64,000 nt of DNA from Neisseria animaloris (GCF_900637855.1 NZ_LR134440.1:1054001-1118000); one strand, 5' to 3'. Numbered from the stretch's first letter, positions 9,292-20,777 are shown. The notes: generated by a model not told the origin, from the sequence alone. Translations and numbers: made by a program.

Positions 9292-9648
9292 TTATTGAGC
9301 TTGGCAAGAAGTTTCGGTTACATTGCCATAAGGATCGGTAAAGCTCAAAATAGCATCTCCGCCTTTTTGATGCCATTCGGTTTTCTTATCGTTAGAAACA
9401 TAACGTTCACCGGAACCGGAAACCGCACTAGACAATACCGCACGGCTCTTACTGTCGCTCAAACCATATTCCAAAGCAACTTTATCTTGGCCTGCATTTT
9501 TTACTGCCACAACAAATCCGTTTTGGCAACTGAACGTTTGAGCAGCCTGTTGGCCCACATCTGCACCGCCATGTCCATTTCCGTCGGTACTGCAAGCCGC
9601 AGCAGCCAAAACCAAAGCCAAAGGAGCGAGGATTTTTACTGTTTGCAT
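9292..9648 (-). CDS. MliC-like lysozyme-inhibitor lipoprotein
   Basis: 118 residues from ATG at 9648; a TTG one codon earlier is ignored. The leader ends AAAAC (Cys19 or 20), giving a probable lipoprotein. The C-terminal 80 residues fit the MliC/C-type lysozyme-inhibitor fold: two Cys bracket the domain (FSCQNG and TSCQAQ), with SGSGERYVS and TEWHQKGG resembling the lysozyme-binding loops. It would protect periplasmic or surface peptidoglycan from host lysozyme. A paralogue lies at 23192-23659 and shares TEWHQKGG and FTDPYGN. Family assignment is by motif resemblance. Confidence 0.75.
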   Translation of the reverse strand: MQTVKILAPLALVLAAAACSTDGNGHGGADVGQQAAQTFSCQNGFVVAVKNAGQDKVALEYGLSDSKSRAVLSSAVSGSGERYVSNDKKTEWHQKGGDAILSFTDPYGNVTETSCQAQ

Positions 9649-9848
9649 CAAATGAATCCTTATATCTAGTGAAAATTAGAAACAGAGAACCGCGCCTGAT
9701 GGAGGCAAGGCTGATTTCATCTTAAGTGCTGCATAGAACATTTACAATTTCACTTAACTTTCATTTACCCACCTTTTCGAAGCTTGTTGTACTTTTCAGA
9801 CGATACAAACCCTTATAAAATGAACAAAATTTACAAATCCGGCAATCA

Positions 9849-9886
9849 GGCCGTATGAAAATAAGCTTTGCAAGTTTCGCTAAAAC
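9849..9886 (+). repeat. DUS-extended repeat (DXR), copy 1
   Basis: A degenerate DUS (GGCCGTATGAAAA) is followed by TAAGCTTTGCAAGTTTCGC and TAAAAC. The tail matches that of copies at 41094-41130, 42261-42296 and 61158-61194. This copy is intergenic, 31 bp before ileS. 'DXR' is my own label. Confidence 0.6.
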
Positions 9887-9916
9887 CATCCGAACGACCG
9901 TTACACTGAGAACACC

Positions 9917-12703
9917 ATGACCGATTACAGCAAAACCGTTAATCTTCACGAATCGCCTTTTCCCATGCGCGGCAATCTGGCCAAGCGCGAGCCGGCGTGG
10001 GTGAAAGATTGGCAGGATCAGCAACGCTACCAAAAACTGCGCCAAAAAGCCCAAGGCCGCCCGAAATTCATTCTGCACGACGGCCCGCCCTATGCCAACG
10101 GCGACATCCACATCGGTCATGCCGTCAACAAAATTCTGAAAGACATCATCATCCGCAGCAAAACGCTGGCCGGTTTCGACGCGCCCTATGTGCCGGGTTG
10201 GGACTGCCACGGCCTGCCGATTGAAGTGATGGTGGAAAAACTGCACGGCAAAAACATGCCCGATGCCAAGTTCCGCGAACTGTGCCGCGAATATGCCGCC
10301 GAACAGATCGCCCGCCAGAAAAAAGACTTCATCCGCTTGGGCGTGCTGGGCGACTGGGGCAACCCCTACCGCACCATGGATTTCAAAACCGAAGCCGACA
10401 CCGTGCGCACCCTCGGCGAAATCTACAAAGCAGGCTACCTCTACCGCGGCGAGAAGCCTGTGCAGTTTTGCTTGGACTGCGGCTCTTCGCTGGCCGAAGC
10501 CGAAGTGGAATATAAAGACAAAGTGTCGCCCGCCATCGACGTGGCCTACTCCTTTAAAGACAACGCTGCCCTTGCCCAAGCCTTCGGTTTGGGTACTCTC
10601 GACGGCCAGGCTTTTGCCGTGATTTGGACAACCACGCCGTGGACGTTGCCCGCCAGCCAAGCCGTGAGCGCGGGTGCCGATGTGCTTTACCAGCTGATCG
10701 ATACGCCGAAAGGCAAGCTCGTGCTCGCCAAAGATTTGGCCGAAGAAGCATTGAAACGCTACGGCTTTTCAGACGGCCACACCCAAGTGCTGGCCGAAAC
10801 CACCGGCGACAGGCTTGAAAACCTGCACATGAGCCATCCGTTTTTAGAGCGCGACATCCCCATGCTCAACGGTGAACACGTTACCACCGATGCCGGTACC
10901 GGCTTGGTTCACACCGCACCTTCGCACGGCTTGGAAGACTATTTCGTCTGCCTGAAATACAACATCACGCTCGACAACCCCGTTAACAGCGAAGGCCGCT
11001 ACCGCAGCGACGTGCCGCGCGTGGCAGGCTTAACCGTGTGGGAAGCCAACGCCGTGATTATCGAATGGCTGCAAGAAGAAAACAGATTGCTTTCCCACGC
11101 CAAAATCGAACACAGCTACGCCCATTGCTGGCGGCACAAAACCCCGCTGATTTACCGCGCCACCGGCCAATGGTTTATCGGCATGGACAAAGCCGGAGCC
11201 AGCGGCAAAACCCTGCGCAACAACGCGCTCAAAGCCGTGGACGATACCGAGTTCTTCCCCTCATGGGGCCGCGCCCGCCTGCAAGCCATGATTGAAGGCC
11301 GCCCCGACTGGGTGGTGTCGCGCCAACGCTATTGGGGCACGCCGATGACCTTCTTCGTCCACAAAGAAACCGGCGAACTGCACCCGCGTTCCGCCGAGCT
11401 TTTGGAAGAAGTGGCCAAACGCATCGAAGAAAAAGGCATCGAAGCATGGTTCTCGCTGGATGCCGCCGAACTCTTGGGTGCGGAAGCCGAACAATACGAA
11501 AAACTCAAAGACACCATGGACGTATGGTTCGATTCCGGCAGCACCCACTTTTCCGTGCTGAAACAGCGCGACGAGCTGGCTTGGCCTGCCGACCTTTACC
11601 TTGAAGGCAGCGACCAGCACCGCGGCTGGTTCCAATCGTCCATGCTCACCGGCTGCGCATCAATGGGCCGCGCACCTTACAAACAACTGCTCACGCACGG
11701 TTTTGTGGTGGATCAAAACGGCAGAAAAATGTCCAAATCGCTGGGCAACGTTGTCGCTCCGCAAGAAGTGTATAACGAATTCGGTGCCGACATCCTGCGC
11801 TTGTGGACGGCCTCTACCGATTACAGTGGCGAATTGGCGATTTCCAAAGAAATCCTCAAACGCGTTACCGAAAGCTACCGCCGCATCCGCAACACCTTGA
11901 GCTTCCTGTTTGCTAACCTGAGCGATTTTCGCCCCATCGAGCACGCCGTGCCGCAAGACCAAATGGTGGAAATCGACCGCTACGCCTTAATTTTGGCGCG
12001 CCAACTGCAAGAGCGTTTGGCCGGCGATTACTACCCGCGTTATGCCTTCCACTTCGCGGTGAAAGACATCGTGAGCTTCTGTTCGGAAGACTTGGGCGCG
12101 TTCTATCTCGACATTCTGAAAGACCGCCTCTACACCACCCACGCCGACAGCCACGCCCGCCGCAGCGCGCAAACTGCGCTTTACCACATTACCCGCAGCT
12201 TGGTGTTGCTGATTTCGCCGATTCTCTGCTTCACCGCAGAAGAAGCGTGGGATATCATCGGCGGCGGCGAAGAAGACAGCGTACTGTTCCACACATGGCA
12301 CGAATTTCCGCCCATTAATGAAAAGAGCGAAGCCGAATTGGTGAAAAAATGGCAAGCCGTGCGCCAAGTGCGCGAAGCGGCCACCGCCGCCATCGAGCCG
12401 TTGCGTACCGATAAAACCGTCGGTTCATCTTTACAGGCCGAAGTCGATATTACCGCTCCCGAAGATTTGGCGGGCTACCTGAAAATGCTCGGCGACGAAT
12501 TGCGCTTTGTGTTGCTGGTGTCCAAAGCCACCGTCAACAAAGGCGAAGAGCTGGCGGTAACGGCTAAAGTAAGCAGCGGCGAAAAATGCGAACGCTGCTG
12601 GCACTACACCGACGACGTAGGTGCTGCCGAAGACCATCCCACCATTTGTAAACGCTGTGCCGACAATGTGGACGGTAAAGGCGAAGAACGCCACTATGCT
12701 TAA
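9917..12703 (+). CDS. ileS: Isoleucyl-tRNA synthetase
   Basis: 928 residues; class I synthetase charging tRNA-Ile. HIGH is at 65-68 and KMSKS at 604-608. The CP1 editing domain lies between them ([11 protein letters not shown] near 240). The C-terminus holds the zinc finger CERCWH...CKRCADN typical of bacterial type IleS. Full length and intact. Transcribed alone, ending in the DUS terminator at 12739-12772. Confidence 0.98.
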   Translation: MTDYSKTVNLHESPFPMRGNLAKREPAWVKDWQDQQRYQKLRQKAQGRPKFILHDGPPYANGDIHIGHAVNKILKDIIIRSKTLAGFDAPYVPGWDCHGLPIEVMVEKLHGKNMPDAKFRELCREYAAEQIARQKKDFIRLGVLGDWGNPYRTMDFKTEADTVRTLGEIYKAGYLYRGEKPVQFCLDCGSSLAEAEVEYKDKVSPAIDVAYSFKDNAALAQAFGLGTLDGQAFAVIWTTTPWTLPASQAVSAGADVLYQLIDTPKGKLVLAKDLAEEALKRYGFSDGHTQVLAETTGDRLENLHMSHPFLERDIPMLNGEHVTTDAGTGLVHTAPSHGLEDYFVCLKYNITLDNPVNSEGRYRSDVPRVAGLTVWEANAVIIEWLQEENRLLSHAKIEHSYAHCWRHKTPLIYRATGQWFIGMDKAGASGKTLRNNALKAVDDTEFFPSWGRARLQAMIEGRPDWVVSRQRYWGTPMTFFVHKETGELHPRSAELLEEVAKRIEEKGIEAWFSLDAAELLGAEAEQYEKLKDTMDVWFDSGSTHFSVLKQRDELAWPADLYLEGSDQHRGWFQSSMLTGCASMGRAPYKQLLTHGFVVDQNGRKMSKSLGNVVAPQEVYNEFGADILRLWTASTDYSGELAISKEILKRVTESYRRIRNTLSFLFANLSDFRPIEHAVPQDQMVEIDRYALILARQLQERLAGDYYPRYAFHFAVKDIVSFCSEDLGAFYLDILKDRLYTTHADSHARRSAQTALYHITRSLVLLISPILCFTAEEAWDIIGGGEEDSVLFHTWHEFPPINEKSEAELVKKWQAVRQVREAATAAIEPLRTDKTVGSSLQAEVDITAPEDLAGYLKMLGDELRFVLLVSKATVNKGEELAVTAKVSSGEKCERCWHYTDDVGAAEDHPTICKRCADNVDGKGEERHYA

Positions 12704-12738
12704 TACCGTTAGTTTTTTTACTTGAATGAAAGAGCAAA

Positions 12739-12772
12739 GAGGCCGTCTGAAAAGATTTTTTCAGACGGCCTC
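12739..12772. terminator. Bidirectional DUS-pair terminator, ileS / argG
   Basis: A 15-bp perfect DUS inverted repeat with 4-nt loop between the convergent ileS and argG. Confidence 0.75.
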
Positions 12773-12881
12773 CTTTATTCGGATAAGCTTGGAAATCAGC
12801 CTTCTGTTTTTACTTTCACAACAAATAAAAAAGAAGCCTGTGCATATGCATCAGGCTTCTCCGTTATTCCGGACAAGCGGA

Positions 12882-14264
<1,383 letters not shown>

Positions 14265-14406
14265 TTAATGATATGTGCCTAATGGCCCTACTGACTGCCA
14301 ATATCGGTTCATTATTGTATGAATCAGTTAATTAGTCCAGCTTTTAAATTTACTTTTATCTGCTTTTCAGGCCGCTTATACATTCCACTTTATTACAGGA
14401 TACGCA

Positions 14407-15216
14407 ATGATCTATTTCAACTTAATCATTATCGGCGACGAAATTCTACACGGTACCCGGGCCGACAAACATTTTGCGTTTTTCAAAGCCTTATTGGAAC
14501 GGCATGGATTAAAGCTCGGTCAGGTGCAATATTTGCCCGACGACCGCGATTTGCTGGTCAAACAGTTCCGCCGCAGTTTTTCAGACGGCCTGCCGACTTT
14601 CGTTACCGGCGGCATCGGCTCCACGCCCGACGACCACACCCGCCAAGCTGCGGCCGAAGCGTTGGGTTTGCCGGTCGAACGCCATGTCGCCGCCGTGCCG
14701 TTTATCGAAGAAACCACCCTCGAACGCGGCGATTCGCTGGATTCCCCGTCGCACAAACAGCGCCTGCTGATGGCCGACTTTCCCGCCGGAGCCGATTTGG
14801 TGCCCAACCCCTATAACAAAATCGCCGGTTTTTCGATACGCGAACATTATTTCTTCCCGGGCTTTCCCGTGATGGCGCACCCGATGGCCGAGTGGGTACT
14901 GGACACCTACTATGCCGACCGCTTCCATCAAACGGAAAGCGCGCAACGTTCGGTGTGGTTGTTCGGCGTGCCCGAATCGCACGTTGCACCGATTATGCGC
15001 GATGTCGAACAGAAATACGCCGGCATTCGTTCTTTCAGCCTGCCGAGCGTGGGCTGGAAAAGCAAAAGCGGTGAGAAAATTCCGCCGCATATCGAATTCG
15101 GCATCAAAGCCGAGGGTGAAGCCTGCCGCCAAATGGATGCGGCATGGTCAGATGTGCTGGCCCGGTTGGCCGGCACCCATGCCCGGATACAGAACCAAGC
15201 CCCCGAAGAAGCATAA
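14407..15216 (+). CDS. CinA/MoaB-like molybdopterin-binding domain protein
   Basis: 269 residues carrying only the N-terminal competence/damage-inducible CinA (COG1058, MoCF-like) domain. IIGDEILHGTRADKHFAFF at residues 10-28 and TGGIGSTPDDHTRQAAAEA near 78-96 are signature segments. The C-terminal nicotinamide-nucleotide amidase half of full CinA is absent. Members of this short class are annotated as competence/damage-inducible protein A or molybdopterin-binding protein; the reaction is uncertain. A DUS lies in frame at about 14577. Confidence 0.88.
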   Translation: MIYFNLIIIGDEILHGTRADKHFAFFKALLERHGLKLGQVQYLPDDRDLLVKQFRRSFSDGLPTFVTGGIGSTPDDHTRQAAAEALGLPVERHVAAVPFIEETTLERGDSLDSPSHKQRLLMADFPAGADLVPNPYNKIAGFSIREHYFFPGFPVMAHPMAEWVLDTYYADRFHQTESAQRSVWLFGVPESHVAPIMRDVEQKYAGIRSFSLPSVGWKSKSGEKIPPHIEFGIKAEGEACRQMDAAWSDVLARLAGTHARIQNQAPEEA

Positions 15217-15218
15217 AT

Positions 15219-15255
15219 AAGAGGCCGTCTGAAAAACTTTTTCAGACGGCCTCTT
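15219..15255. terminator. Bidirectional DUS-pair terminator
   Basis: An 18-bp perfect inverted DUS pair between the convergent cinA-like gene and symporter gene. Confidence 0.75.
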
Positions 15256-15272
15256 GTCTCTCTCCGTACCGC

Positions 15273-16239
15273 TTAACCGTCGGCACGTTTCGCATAACGC
15301 TGTGCCAGCACCGCACACACCATCAGCTGAATCTGATGGAATATCATCAACGGCAACACCATCATCCCCACCATAGGGGCGGGAAACAGAATATTCGCCA
15401 TCGGTACGCCGTTAGCCAAACTCTTTTTAGAACCGGCAAACACAATGGTAATCTCGTCTTCTTTATCAAATCCCAACAGACGCGCACCGTATGTGGTTGC
15501 CAGCAACACCAATGCCAGCATCGCACACGACACTGCTGCAATTACCAGCAGCGTGTTCCAACCCACACGGCTCCAGATACCTTCCAACACTGCTTCGCTA
15601 AATGCAGTGTAAACCACCAGCAAAATCGACGACTGGTCGGTGAACCGAATCAGCTTTTTATGTTCCGCCACCCATTCAGCAATCCACCGGCGCGAAAGAT
15701 GCCCCAAAACAAACGGCAACAGCAATTGCAGCATCACCGCCCGCCGAACCGAAAAAATCCATATTGCCTTGCGTACTCATCAACATGCCCACCAGCAAGG
15801 GCGATACAAACACTCCCAATAAACTTGATGCCGAAGCACTGCACACCGCCGCCGCCAAATTACCGCGTGCCAGCGAAGTAAAGGCAATCGCCGACTGCAC
15901 CGTGGCCGGCAGCGCACATAAATACAGAAAGCCCTGATAAATTTCAGGTTCCATCAACCAAGGCGACAGCGGCCTCATCGCCATGCCGATCAGAGGGAAC
16001 AGCACAAACGTGGAAGATAACACCAGCAAATGCAGCCGCCAATGCCGGATGCCCGCTAAAATCGATTCACGCGACAGTTTCGCGCCGTGCATAAAAAACA
16101 GCAGCGCAATGGCGGCGGTTGTCAGATATTTGAAAAACGTTTTCGCCTCCCCCTGCGCGGGAAACAGCGTTGCCGCCAGCATCATGAGCAGCAACATCAG
16201 CAAAAACGTATCTATTTTTAAATATTTCAATATCTTCAT
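15273..16239 (-). pseudogene. Bile acid:sodium symporter (YfeH-like), frameshifted
   Basis: Two overlapping frames together encode one YfeH/SBF-like carrier of about 320 residues. The 5' part (ATG 16239, ribosome site GGGAG) supplies the N-terminal helices up to MSTQGNMDF; the 3' part resumes at VMLQLLLPFVLGHLSRRW and runs to 15273. The shift falls at or near the A6 run 15752-15757 (T6 in the gene). Removing one base there gives a continuous protein. It is either a real single-base insertion that kills the gene or a homopolymer sequencing error. Read as is, translation stops at 15676 after about 187 residues. Confidence 0.8.
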
Positions 16240-16263
16240 CGACCGGTTACTCCCATACAATAC

Positions 16264-16293
16264 AGGCCGTCTGAAAAGGTTTTCAGACGGCCT
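16264..16293 (-). terminator. DUS-pair terminator after lysC
   Basis: A 14-bp inverted DUS pair with a 2-nt centre, between lysC and the downstream symporter gene. Confidence 0.7.
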
Positions 16294-16310
16294 CTTTGCA
16301 ATATCGGCGC

Positions 16311-17528
16311 TTAAGCCAACTCGAAAGCTTTATGCAATACGCGGGTGGCCAATTCCATGTATTTCTCGTCAATCAGCACCGAAACTTTGATTTCGGAAGT
16401 CGAAATCATTTGGATATTAATGCCCTCCTCGGCCAATGTGCGGAACATTTTGGAAGCCACGCCCACGTGCGAACGCATGCCCAAGCCGACGATAGAAACT
16501 TTACATACGGTATCGTCGCCGTCGATTTCAGCGGCACCGATGCTTTCTTTCAAACCGTTCAACAGCTCCAACACGGGCTTGTATTCGCCGCGCGGTACGG
16601 TGAATGAAAAATCGGTTGTACCTTCGTCGCCTACATTTTGAATAATCATATCCACTTCGATATTGGCATCGGCTACCGCACCTAAAATCTGATAAGCCAC
16701 ACCGGGCTTGTCGGGCACGCCGCGCACATTGATGCGGGCTTGGTTTTTATCGAATGCAATGCCGGATACGGCGGCTCTTTCCATGTTGTTGTCCTCTTCA
16801 AAGGTAATTAATGTGCCATTGCCGCCTTCCTGCAAACTGCTTAACACGCGCAGGCGGACTTTATATTTACCGGCGAATTCTACCGAACGGATTTGTAAAA
16901 CTTTCGAACCCAAACTCGCCAATTCCAGCATTTCTTCAAAAGTAACCGTGTCCAAGCGGCGGGCTTCCGGCACCACGCGCGGGTCGGTGGTATAAACACC
17001 GTCCACATCGGTATAAATCTGGCACTCGTCGGCTTTCAAAGCGGCGGCCAGCGCAACGGCGGAAGTATCGGAACCGCCGCGACCCAGCGTAGAAATATCG
17101 CCGTTGGCATTCACGCCCTGAAAACCCGCCACAATCACTACTTTTCCGGCTTTCAAATCGGCACGGATGGCTTGGTCGTCGATGTCTTCAATGCGTGCTT
17201 TAGAATGGGCATTGTCGGTTTTAACCGCAACCTGCCAGCCGGTATAGCTTTTCGCATCGACACCGATATTCTTCAAAGCCATCGCCAACAGGCCGATGGT
17301 TACCTGCTCGCCCGTAGCCAATACCACATCCAGCTCGCGCGGGTCGGGGAAATCCTGCATCTCGTGCGCCAAAGCTACCAAACGGTTGGTTTCGCCGCTC
17401 ATGGCTGAAACCACCACCACCACGTCATGTCCTTCGGCGCGGGTTTTGGCAACACGCTTGGCGACGTTTTTAATACGCTCGGCGGAACCTACCGAAGTAC
17501 CGCCGTATTTTTGTACGATTAACGCCAT
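16311..17528 (-). CDS. lysC: Aspartate kinase
   Basis: 405 residues starting MALIVQKYGGTSVGS; the longer frame to 17573 is rejected because this start matches homologues. It phosphorylates aspartate, the first step to lysine, threonine, methionine and diaminopimelate. The N-terminal kinase domain (KYGGTSVG at 7-14, FQGVNANGDISTLGRGGSDTSA near 145-165) is followed by two ACT domains (about 265-405) for allosteric control. Length is that of the single-domain beta-proteobacterial aspartokinase. Ribosome site AAGAAAG. Confidence 0.96.
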   Translation of the reverse strand: MALIVQKYGGTSVGSAERIKNVAKRVAKTRAEGHDVVVVVSAMSGETNRLVALAHEMQDFPDPRELDVVLATGEQVTIGLLAMALKNIGVDAKSYTGWQVAVKTDNAHSKARIEDIDDQAIRADLKAGKVVIVAGFQGVNANGDISTLGRGGSDTSAVALAAALKADECQIYTDVDGVYTTDPRVVPEARRLDTVTFEEMLELASLGSKVLQIRSVEFAGKYKVRLRVLSSLQEGGNGTLITFEEDNNMERAAVSGIAFDKNQARINVRGVPDKPGVAYQILGAVADANIEVDMIIQNVGDEGTTDFSFTVPRGEYKPVLELLNGLKESIGAAEIDGDDTVCKVSIVGLGMRSHVGVASKMFRTLAEEGINIQMISTSEIKVSVLIDEKYMELATRVLHKAFELA

Positions 17529-17694
17529 TTTTCGTGCTTTCTTGATTTGGATTTGTGAAATCTGGGAGAACAAAATTCATATTAATAAAGTGCCGGACCG
17601 GAAAACCGGTATTGCCACACTTTAAGTAAAAATCCTGTCTGTTCCGCCATATAACAATCGAGGCTAGATTCAATGATTAGCCGGAGCATTATTA

Positions 17695-17949
17695 CTATTT
17701 TTTACACGGAACACAAGGCACTTTTGTTTTCAAATGACTGTGTATGTTCGGTTTTATGCCGTGCCATATCCCGTTCGGAAACGGAACACCCGCCACATCA
17801 TGCCTCCCCTTCTCCACCGCGTCCGACGATTCCGCCGTTTTTTTATTAAAAACGCCTATAAAATGCTTATGGCACAAACTTTCCAACAGGCCGTCTGAAA
17901 AAATTTTACTGCTGCCGCCACACTGAAAGGAACGGGATGCATTTAACAT
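17695..17949 (-). CDS. Doubtful small open frame in the lysC-tolC gap
   Basis: An 84-codon frame with ATG start, a DUS in frame near its N-terminus, and a C-terminus ending PCVPCKK. No family is recognised and no good ribosome site is visible. It may be chance; it is listed because the gap is otherwise empty. Confidence 0.2.
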   Translation of the reverse strand: MLNASRSFQCGGSSKIFSDGLLESLCHKHFIGVFNKKTAESSDAVEKGRHDVAGVPFPNGIWHGIKPNIHSHLKTKVPCVPCKK

Positions 17950-18061
17950 TTGTCTGAATCCCCATAGTCTTCACTACCGCCGAACAGCATAAACCGCTGC
18001 ATATTCCGCATCCATATTTCATTTAACTGTTAAAGATAGATGCCCTGCACTATTTCTCCTA

Positions 18062-18090
18062 TTGAAGCAAAAAAGGGCCAACTCTATAAT
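18062..18090 (+). promoter_or_regulatory. Sigma-70 promoter of tolC-hlyD
   Basis: TTGAAG, a 17-nt spacer and a perfect TATAAT, 58 bp before the tolC start. Confidence 0.7.
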
Positions 18091-18147
18091 TCCAATATTA
18101 TATATTCAGCCGCATCGCGGCTTTTACTGCATTTGACCGCGTAAACA

Positions 18148-19665
18148 ATGATGAAAAAACCGCTTTTACCGTTTGCTTTTTTAACCTTGCTGGCCGCACC
18201 TCTCGCTGCTGCCGAAATGCCGCCGGTTGTTGCAGAAGAAACCCTTTCCACCGCCGACACCCGATTAGCAGTAAATAGCGAAGACGGTACCGGCATGCTG
18301 AGTTTTCAGGAAGCCCGGCAGGAATTGATGCGCAATTCGCCCAAAATAGCAGCGGCACAAGCGTTTGAATCGGCACGGCAATTGCAGAGCGAAGCCGCAA
18401 AAGGCTTGGGCGGGCCCAGCGTGGCATTTGATGCTACTGCAATCAAATACCGTGTACGCGGCGAAGCGGACATCAGAGACATCAAACATCAGGCTCTGAA
18501 CAACACCCGCAGAAACACCATCCTGAGCGGGTTGGATCCTTCCGTATCTTCTGTGCTCGACACCGCCGCCAACCGCATTGCCGCCCGCATTCCCGACCAA
18601 ATTTCCTACGATGCCAAAGGCAACACGCACAACGCCGCCTTAATCGCCGTATGGCCGATGTACAACGGCGGCACCGCCAAAGCCGCCCGAAACCTATTGA
18701 AAGCCCGTGCCGACGAAGCGGGAGCCGACACTTCGCTTACCGCCAACGAGTTGAACAGCACCTTGGCCGAACGCTATTTCGGCGCACAGCTTGCACGCAT
18801 GGCCGCCGGTTTGCACGATCAAGCCGTGCGCACCATCGCACGCTACGACCACACCGCCAAACGCGCATTGGAAGAAGGTCTGATTGCCAAAGTGGAACGT
18901 TTGGAAGCGCAGGCCGCTTTTGAAAATGCCAAGCGCGATGCCGAAAAAGCGCACCACGATGCCGAGCTGGCCGAAACCGCCCTGCACCGCCTGCTCGGAC
19001 GCGAAACACCCGTCGAACCAACCACCCCCATTTTCCTGCTGACCAAACCGATCGAACCGCTGACACACTTCCAGCAGCTGGCCTTGGAAAAACACCCCGG
19101 CTTCAGCAAGGTGAATGCCAAAAAACATCAGGCCGAAGCACTTCACGATGCCGGACAAGCGCGTTACAAGCCCAACCTTAACCTCTTCGGTGCCTACGAA
19201 ACCAAAAACAAAGCCAGTTGGATGGCAGGCGTAAACCTGCATTGGACGCTTTACAGCCAACTCGACCGCAAAGCCATGAGCCGCGCCTCGGCGCAACAAG
19301 TCATCCAAGCCGAAAAAAGCAATGAAGACCTGCGCGAAAACATCATGCTGCTGGTTGAAAAAAATTGGCGCAACGTCGAAAACGCACGTACGGAATACAT
19401 CCGCCGCGGCAGCAACGTCAATCTGGCCAAAGAAGTGCTGCACCTGAAAAAATCCGGCCTGCGCGAAGGCGTGAATACGGTGGCGGAACTGATGAAAGCC
19501 GAAACCGAATTCACCAAAGCCAAAACCGAACGCGCCAAAGCCGCCAACGACTATGTGCAGTCGCTGGCCAAACTGCTGGAAAGCAGCGGCATCCCCGAAC
19601 GGCTGCACGATTACGAACATCAGGCCGATGTGAAACTGTTTATGAAAAACGGTGTCGTGCAATAA
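18148..19665 (+). CDS. TolC-family outer-membrane efflux protein
   Basis: 505 residues. A signal peptide ends near LAAA (residue 23). Two repeated outer-membrane efflux (OEP) domains of long amphipathic helices follow, rich in Ala, Glu, Lys and Gln, with RYFGAQLARMAAGLHDQAVR near 210-230 and the second half near 330-480. It forms the outer-membrane duct of a tripartite exporter. ATG at 18148 and 18151 are both usable. hlyD follows 110 bp downstream. No transporter gene is present, so the inner-membrane pump must be elsewhere or lost. Confidence 0.9.
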   Translation: MMKKPLLPFAFLTLLAAPLAAAEMPPVVAEETLSTADTRLAVNSEDGTGMLSFQEARQELMRNSPKIAAAQAFESARQLQSEAAKGLGGPSVAFDATAIKYRVRGEADIRDIKHQALNNTRRNTILSGLDPSVSSVLDTAANRIAARIPDQISYDAKGNTHNAALIAVWPMYNGGTAKAARNLLKARADEAGADTSLTANELNSTLAERYFGAQLARMAAGLHDQAVRTIARYDHTAKRALEEGLIAKVERLEAQAAFENAKRDAEKAHHDAELAETALHRLLGRETPVEPTTPIFLLTKPIEPLTHFQQLALEKHPGFSKVNAKKHQAEALHDAGQARYKPNLNLFGAYETKNKASWMAGVNLHWTLYSQLDRKAMSRASAQQVIQAEKSNEDLRENIMLLVEKNWRNVENARTEYIRRGSNVNLAKEVLHLKKSGLREGVNTVAELMKAETEFTKAKTERAKAANDYVQSLAKLLESSGIPERLHDYEHQADVKLFMKNGVVQ

Positions 19666-19775
19666 TTTCAGACGGCCTCTCCGTCTTCAAACTATAAAGG
19701 CCGTCTGCAAACAACAAACAACCCGCAAGCAAGCTCCGCTCCGCATACAGGCCGTCTGAAAAAGAAAGAACATCC

Positions 19776-20777
19776 ATGACAGAAAGCAACAACAAAAACC
19801 GTTCCGCCGCTTTGATTATCGTGCTGCTGATTCTCGTGTGCGCGGTTGCCTACGGCGTGTGGCTGGCCGCCAAACCCGACCCCGTGGTGCTGCAAGGCCA
19901 GATGGACGCGCAAGAAACCGATATCGCCGCCAAAGTGCCCGGCCGCATCAGCAAAATTTTCGTGAAAGAAGGCGAAAACATCGAAGCCGGTACGCAACTG
20001 ATCGAAATGGACAGCCCCGAAATCACCGCCAAAATCAAGCAGGCGAAAGCCGCACAGGAAGCCGCCGAAGCCGTAGCACGCAAAGCCGAACACGGTGCGC
20101 GCCCGCAGGAAATCGAAATAGCACGCGCGCAATGGAAACGCGCCCAAGCTGCCGCCAACCTTGCCGAAACCTCTTACCGCCGCGTGAAAAATTTGGCCGA
20201 CGAAGGCCTGATGTCGCGTCAAAAACGCGATGAGGCCTACACCAACTACATCGCCAGCCGCGAGCAGGCCGCCGCCGCCAAAGCACAATACGACATGGCC
20301 AAAACCGGCGCGCGTTCGGAAGACAAAGAGGCTGCCGAAGCCCAAGCCAAACAAGTTGCCGCCAAAGTGGAAGAGGCCGAAGTTGCACAAGCCGAAGCCA
20401 ATCTGAAAAGCCCGATCAAAGGCCAAGTGGCGGACGTGATGGTGGAAGAAGGTACCGTTGTACCGCAAGGAGTGCCGTTGGTTACGTTGGTGGATTTGAA
20501 AGACCAGTGGCTGGTGTTGAATGTGCGCGAAGATCATTTGAAAGCCTTCGGCTTGGGCAAAGAATTCGAAGGCACGATTCCCGCTTTGGGTGATCAACCC
20601 GTACGCTTCAAAGTGTTCGCCAGCAAGGTGCTTGCCGACTACGCCACATGGCGCGCCACCCGTAATAACGACGGCTTCGATATGCGCACTTTCGAAATCA
20701 AAGCCCGCCCCGTGCAGCCTTTGCAAAACGTCCGCCCCGGCATGAGCGTGTTGGTGCCCGCAGACCAAAAAATATAG
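19776..20777 (+). CDS. HlyD-family periplasmic adaptor (YhiI-like)
   Basis: 333 residues. One N-terminal membrane anchor (about 10-30) is followed by a lipoyl/barrel-sandwich half (VPGRISKIFVKEGENIEAG near 50-68), a long coiled-coil hairpin (about 85-210) and the closing half (LKSPIKGQVADVMVEEGTVV near 210-230). It bridges an inner-membrane pump to TolC. In comparable loci an ABC ATPase and permease follow; here the next gene is trpB on the other strand, so the operon stops at tolC-hlyD. Confidence 0.9.
   Translation: MTESNNKNRSAALIIVLLILVCAVAYGVWLAAKPDPVVLQGQMDAQETDIAAKVPGRISKIFVKEGENIEAGTQLIEMDSPEITAKIKQAKAAQEAAEAVARKAEHGARPQEIEIARAQWKRAQAAANLAETSYRRVKNLADEGLMSRQKRDEAYTNYIASREQAAAAKAQYDMAKTGARSEDKEAAEAQAKQVAAKVEEAEVAQAEANLKSPIKGQVADVMVEEGTVVPQGVPLVTLVDLKDQWLVLNVREDHLKAFGLGKEFEGTIPALGDQPVRFKVFASKVLADYATWRATRNNDGFDMRTFEIKARPVQPLQNVRPGMSVLVPADQKI

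Larger units (their letters stand above)
17529..18147. other. 620-bp region between lysC and tolC
   Basis: Holds the leaders of the divergent lysC and tolC genes. A GC-rich imperfect hairpin lies at 17601-17631, a single DUS at 17888-17899, the tolC promoter at 18062-18090 and a short hairpin (GCCGCATCGCGGC) at 18109-18121. Apart from the doubtful minus-strand frame at 17695-17949, nothing else is supported. Confidence 0.5.

Noticed and set aside
15745..15765. Programmed -1 frameshifting at T_TTT_TTC in the symporter gene
   Set aside because: A -1 shift there meets a stop after five codons; the needed change is +1, so it is a mutation or an error rather than the classic slippery-site mechanism.
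17744..17926. 60-codon plus-strand frame in the lysC-tolC gap
   Set aside because: It ends through a DUS, has no ribosome site and matches nothing recognised.
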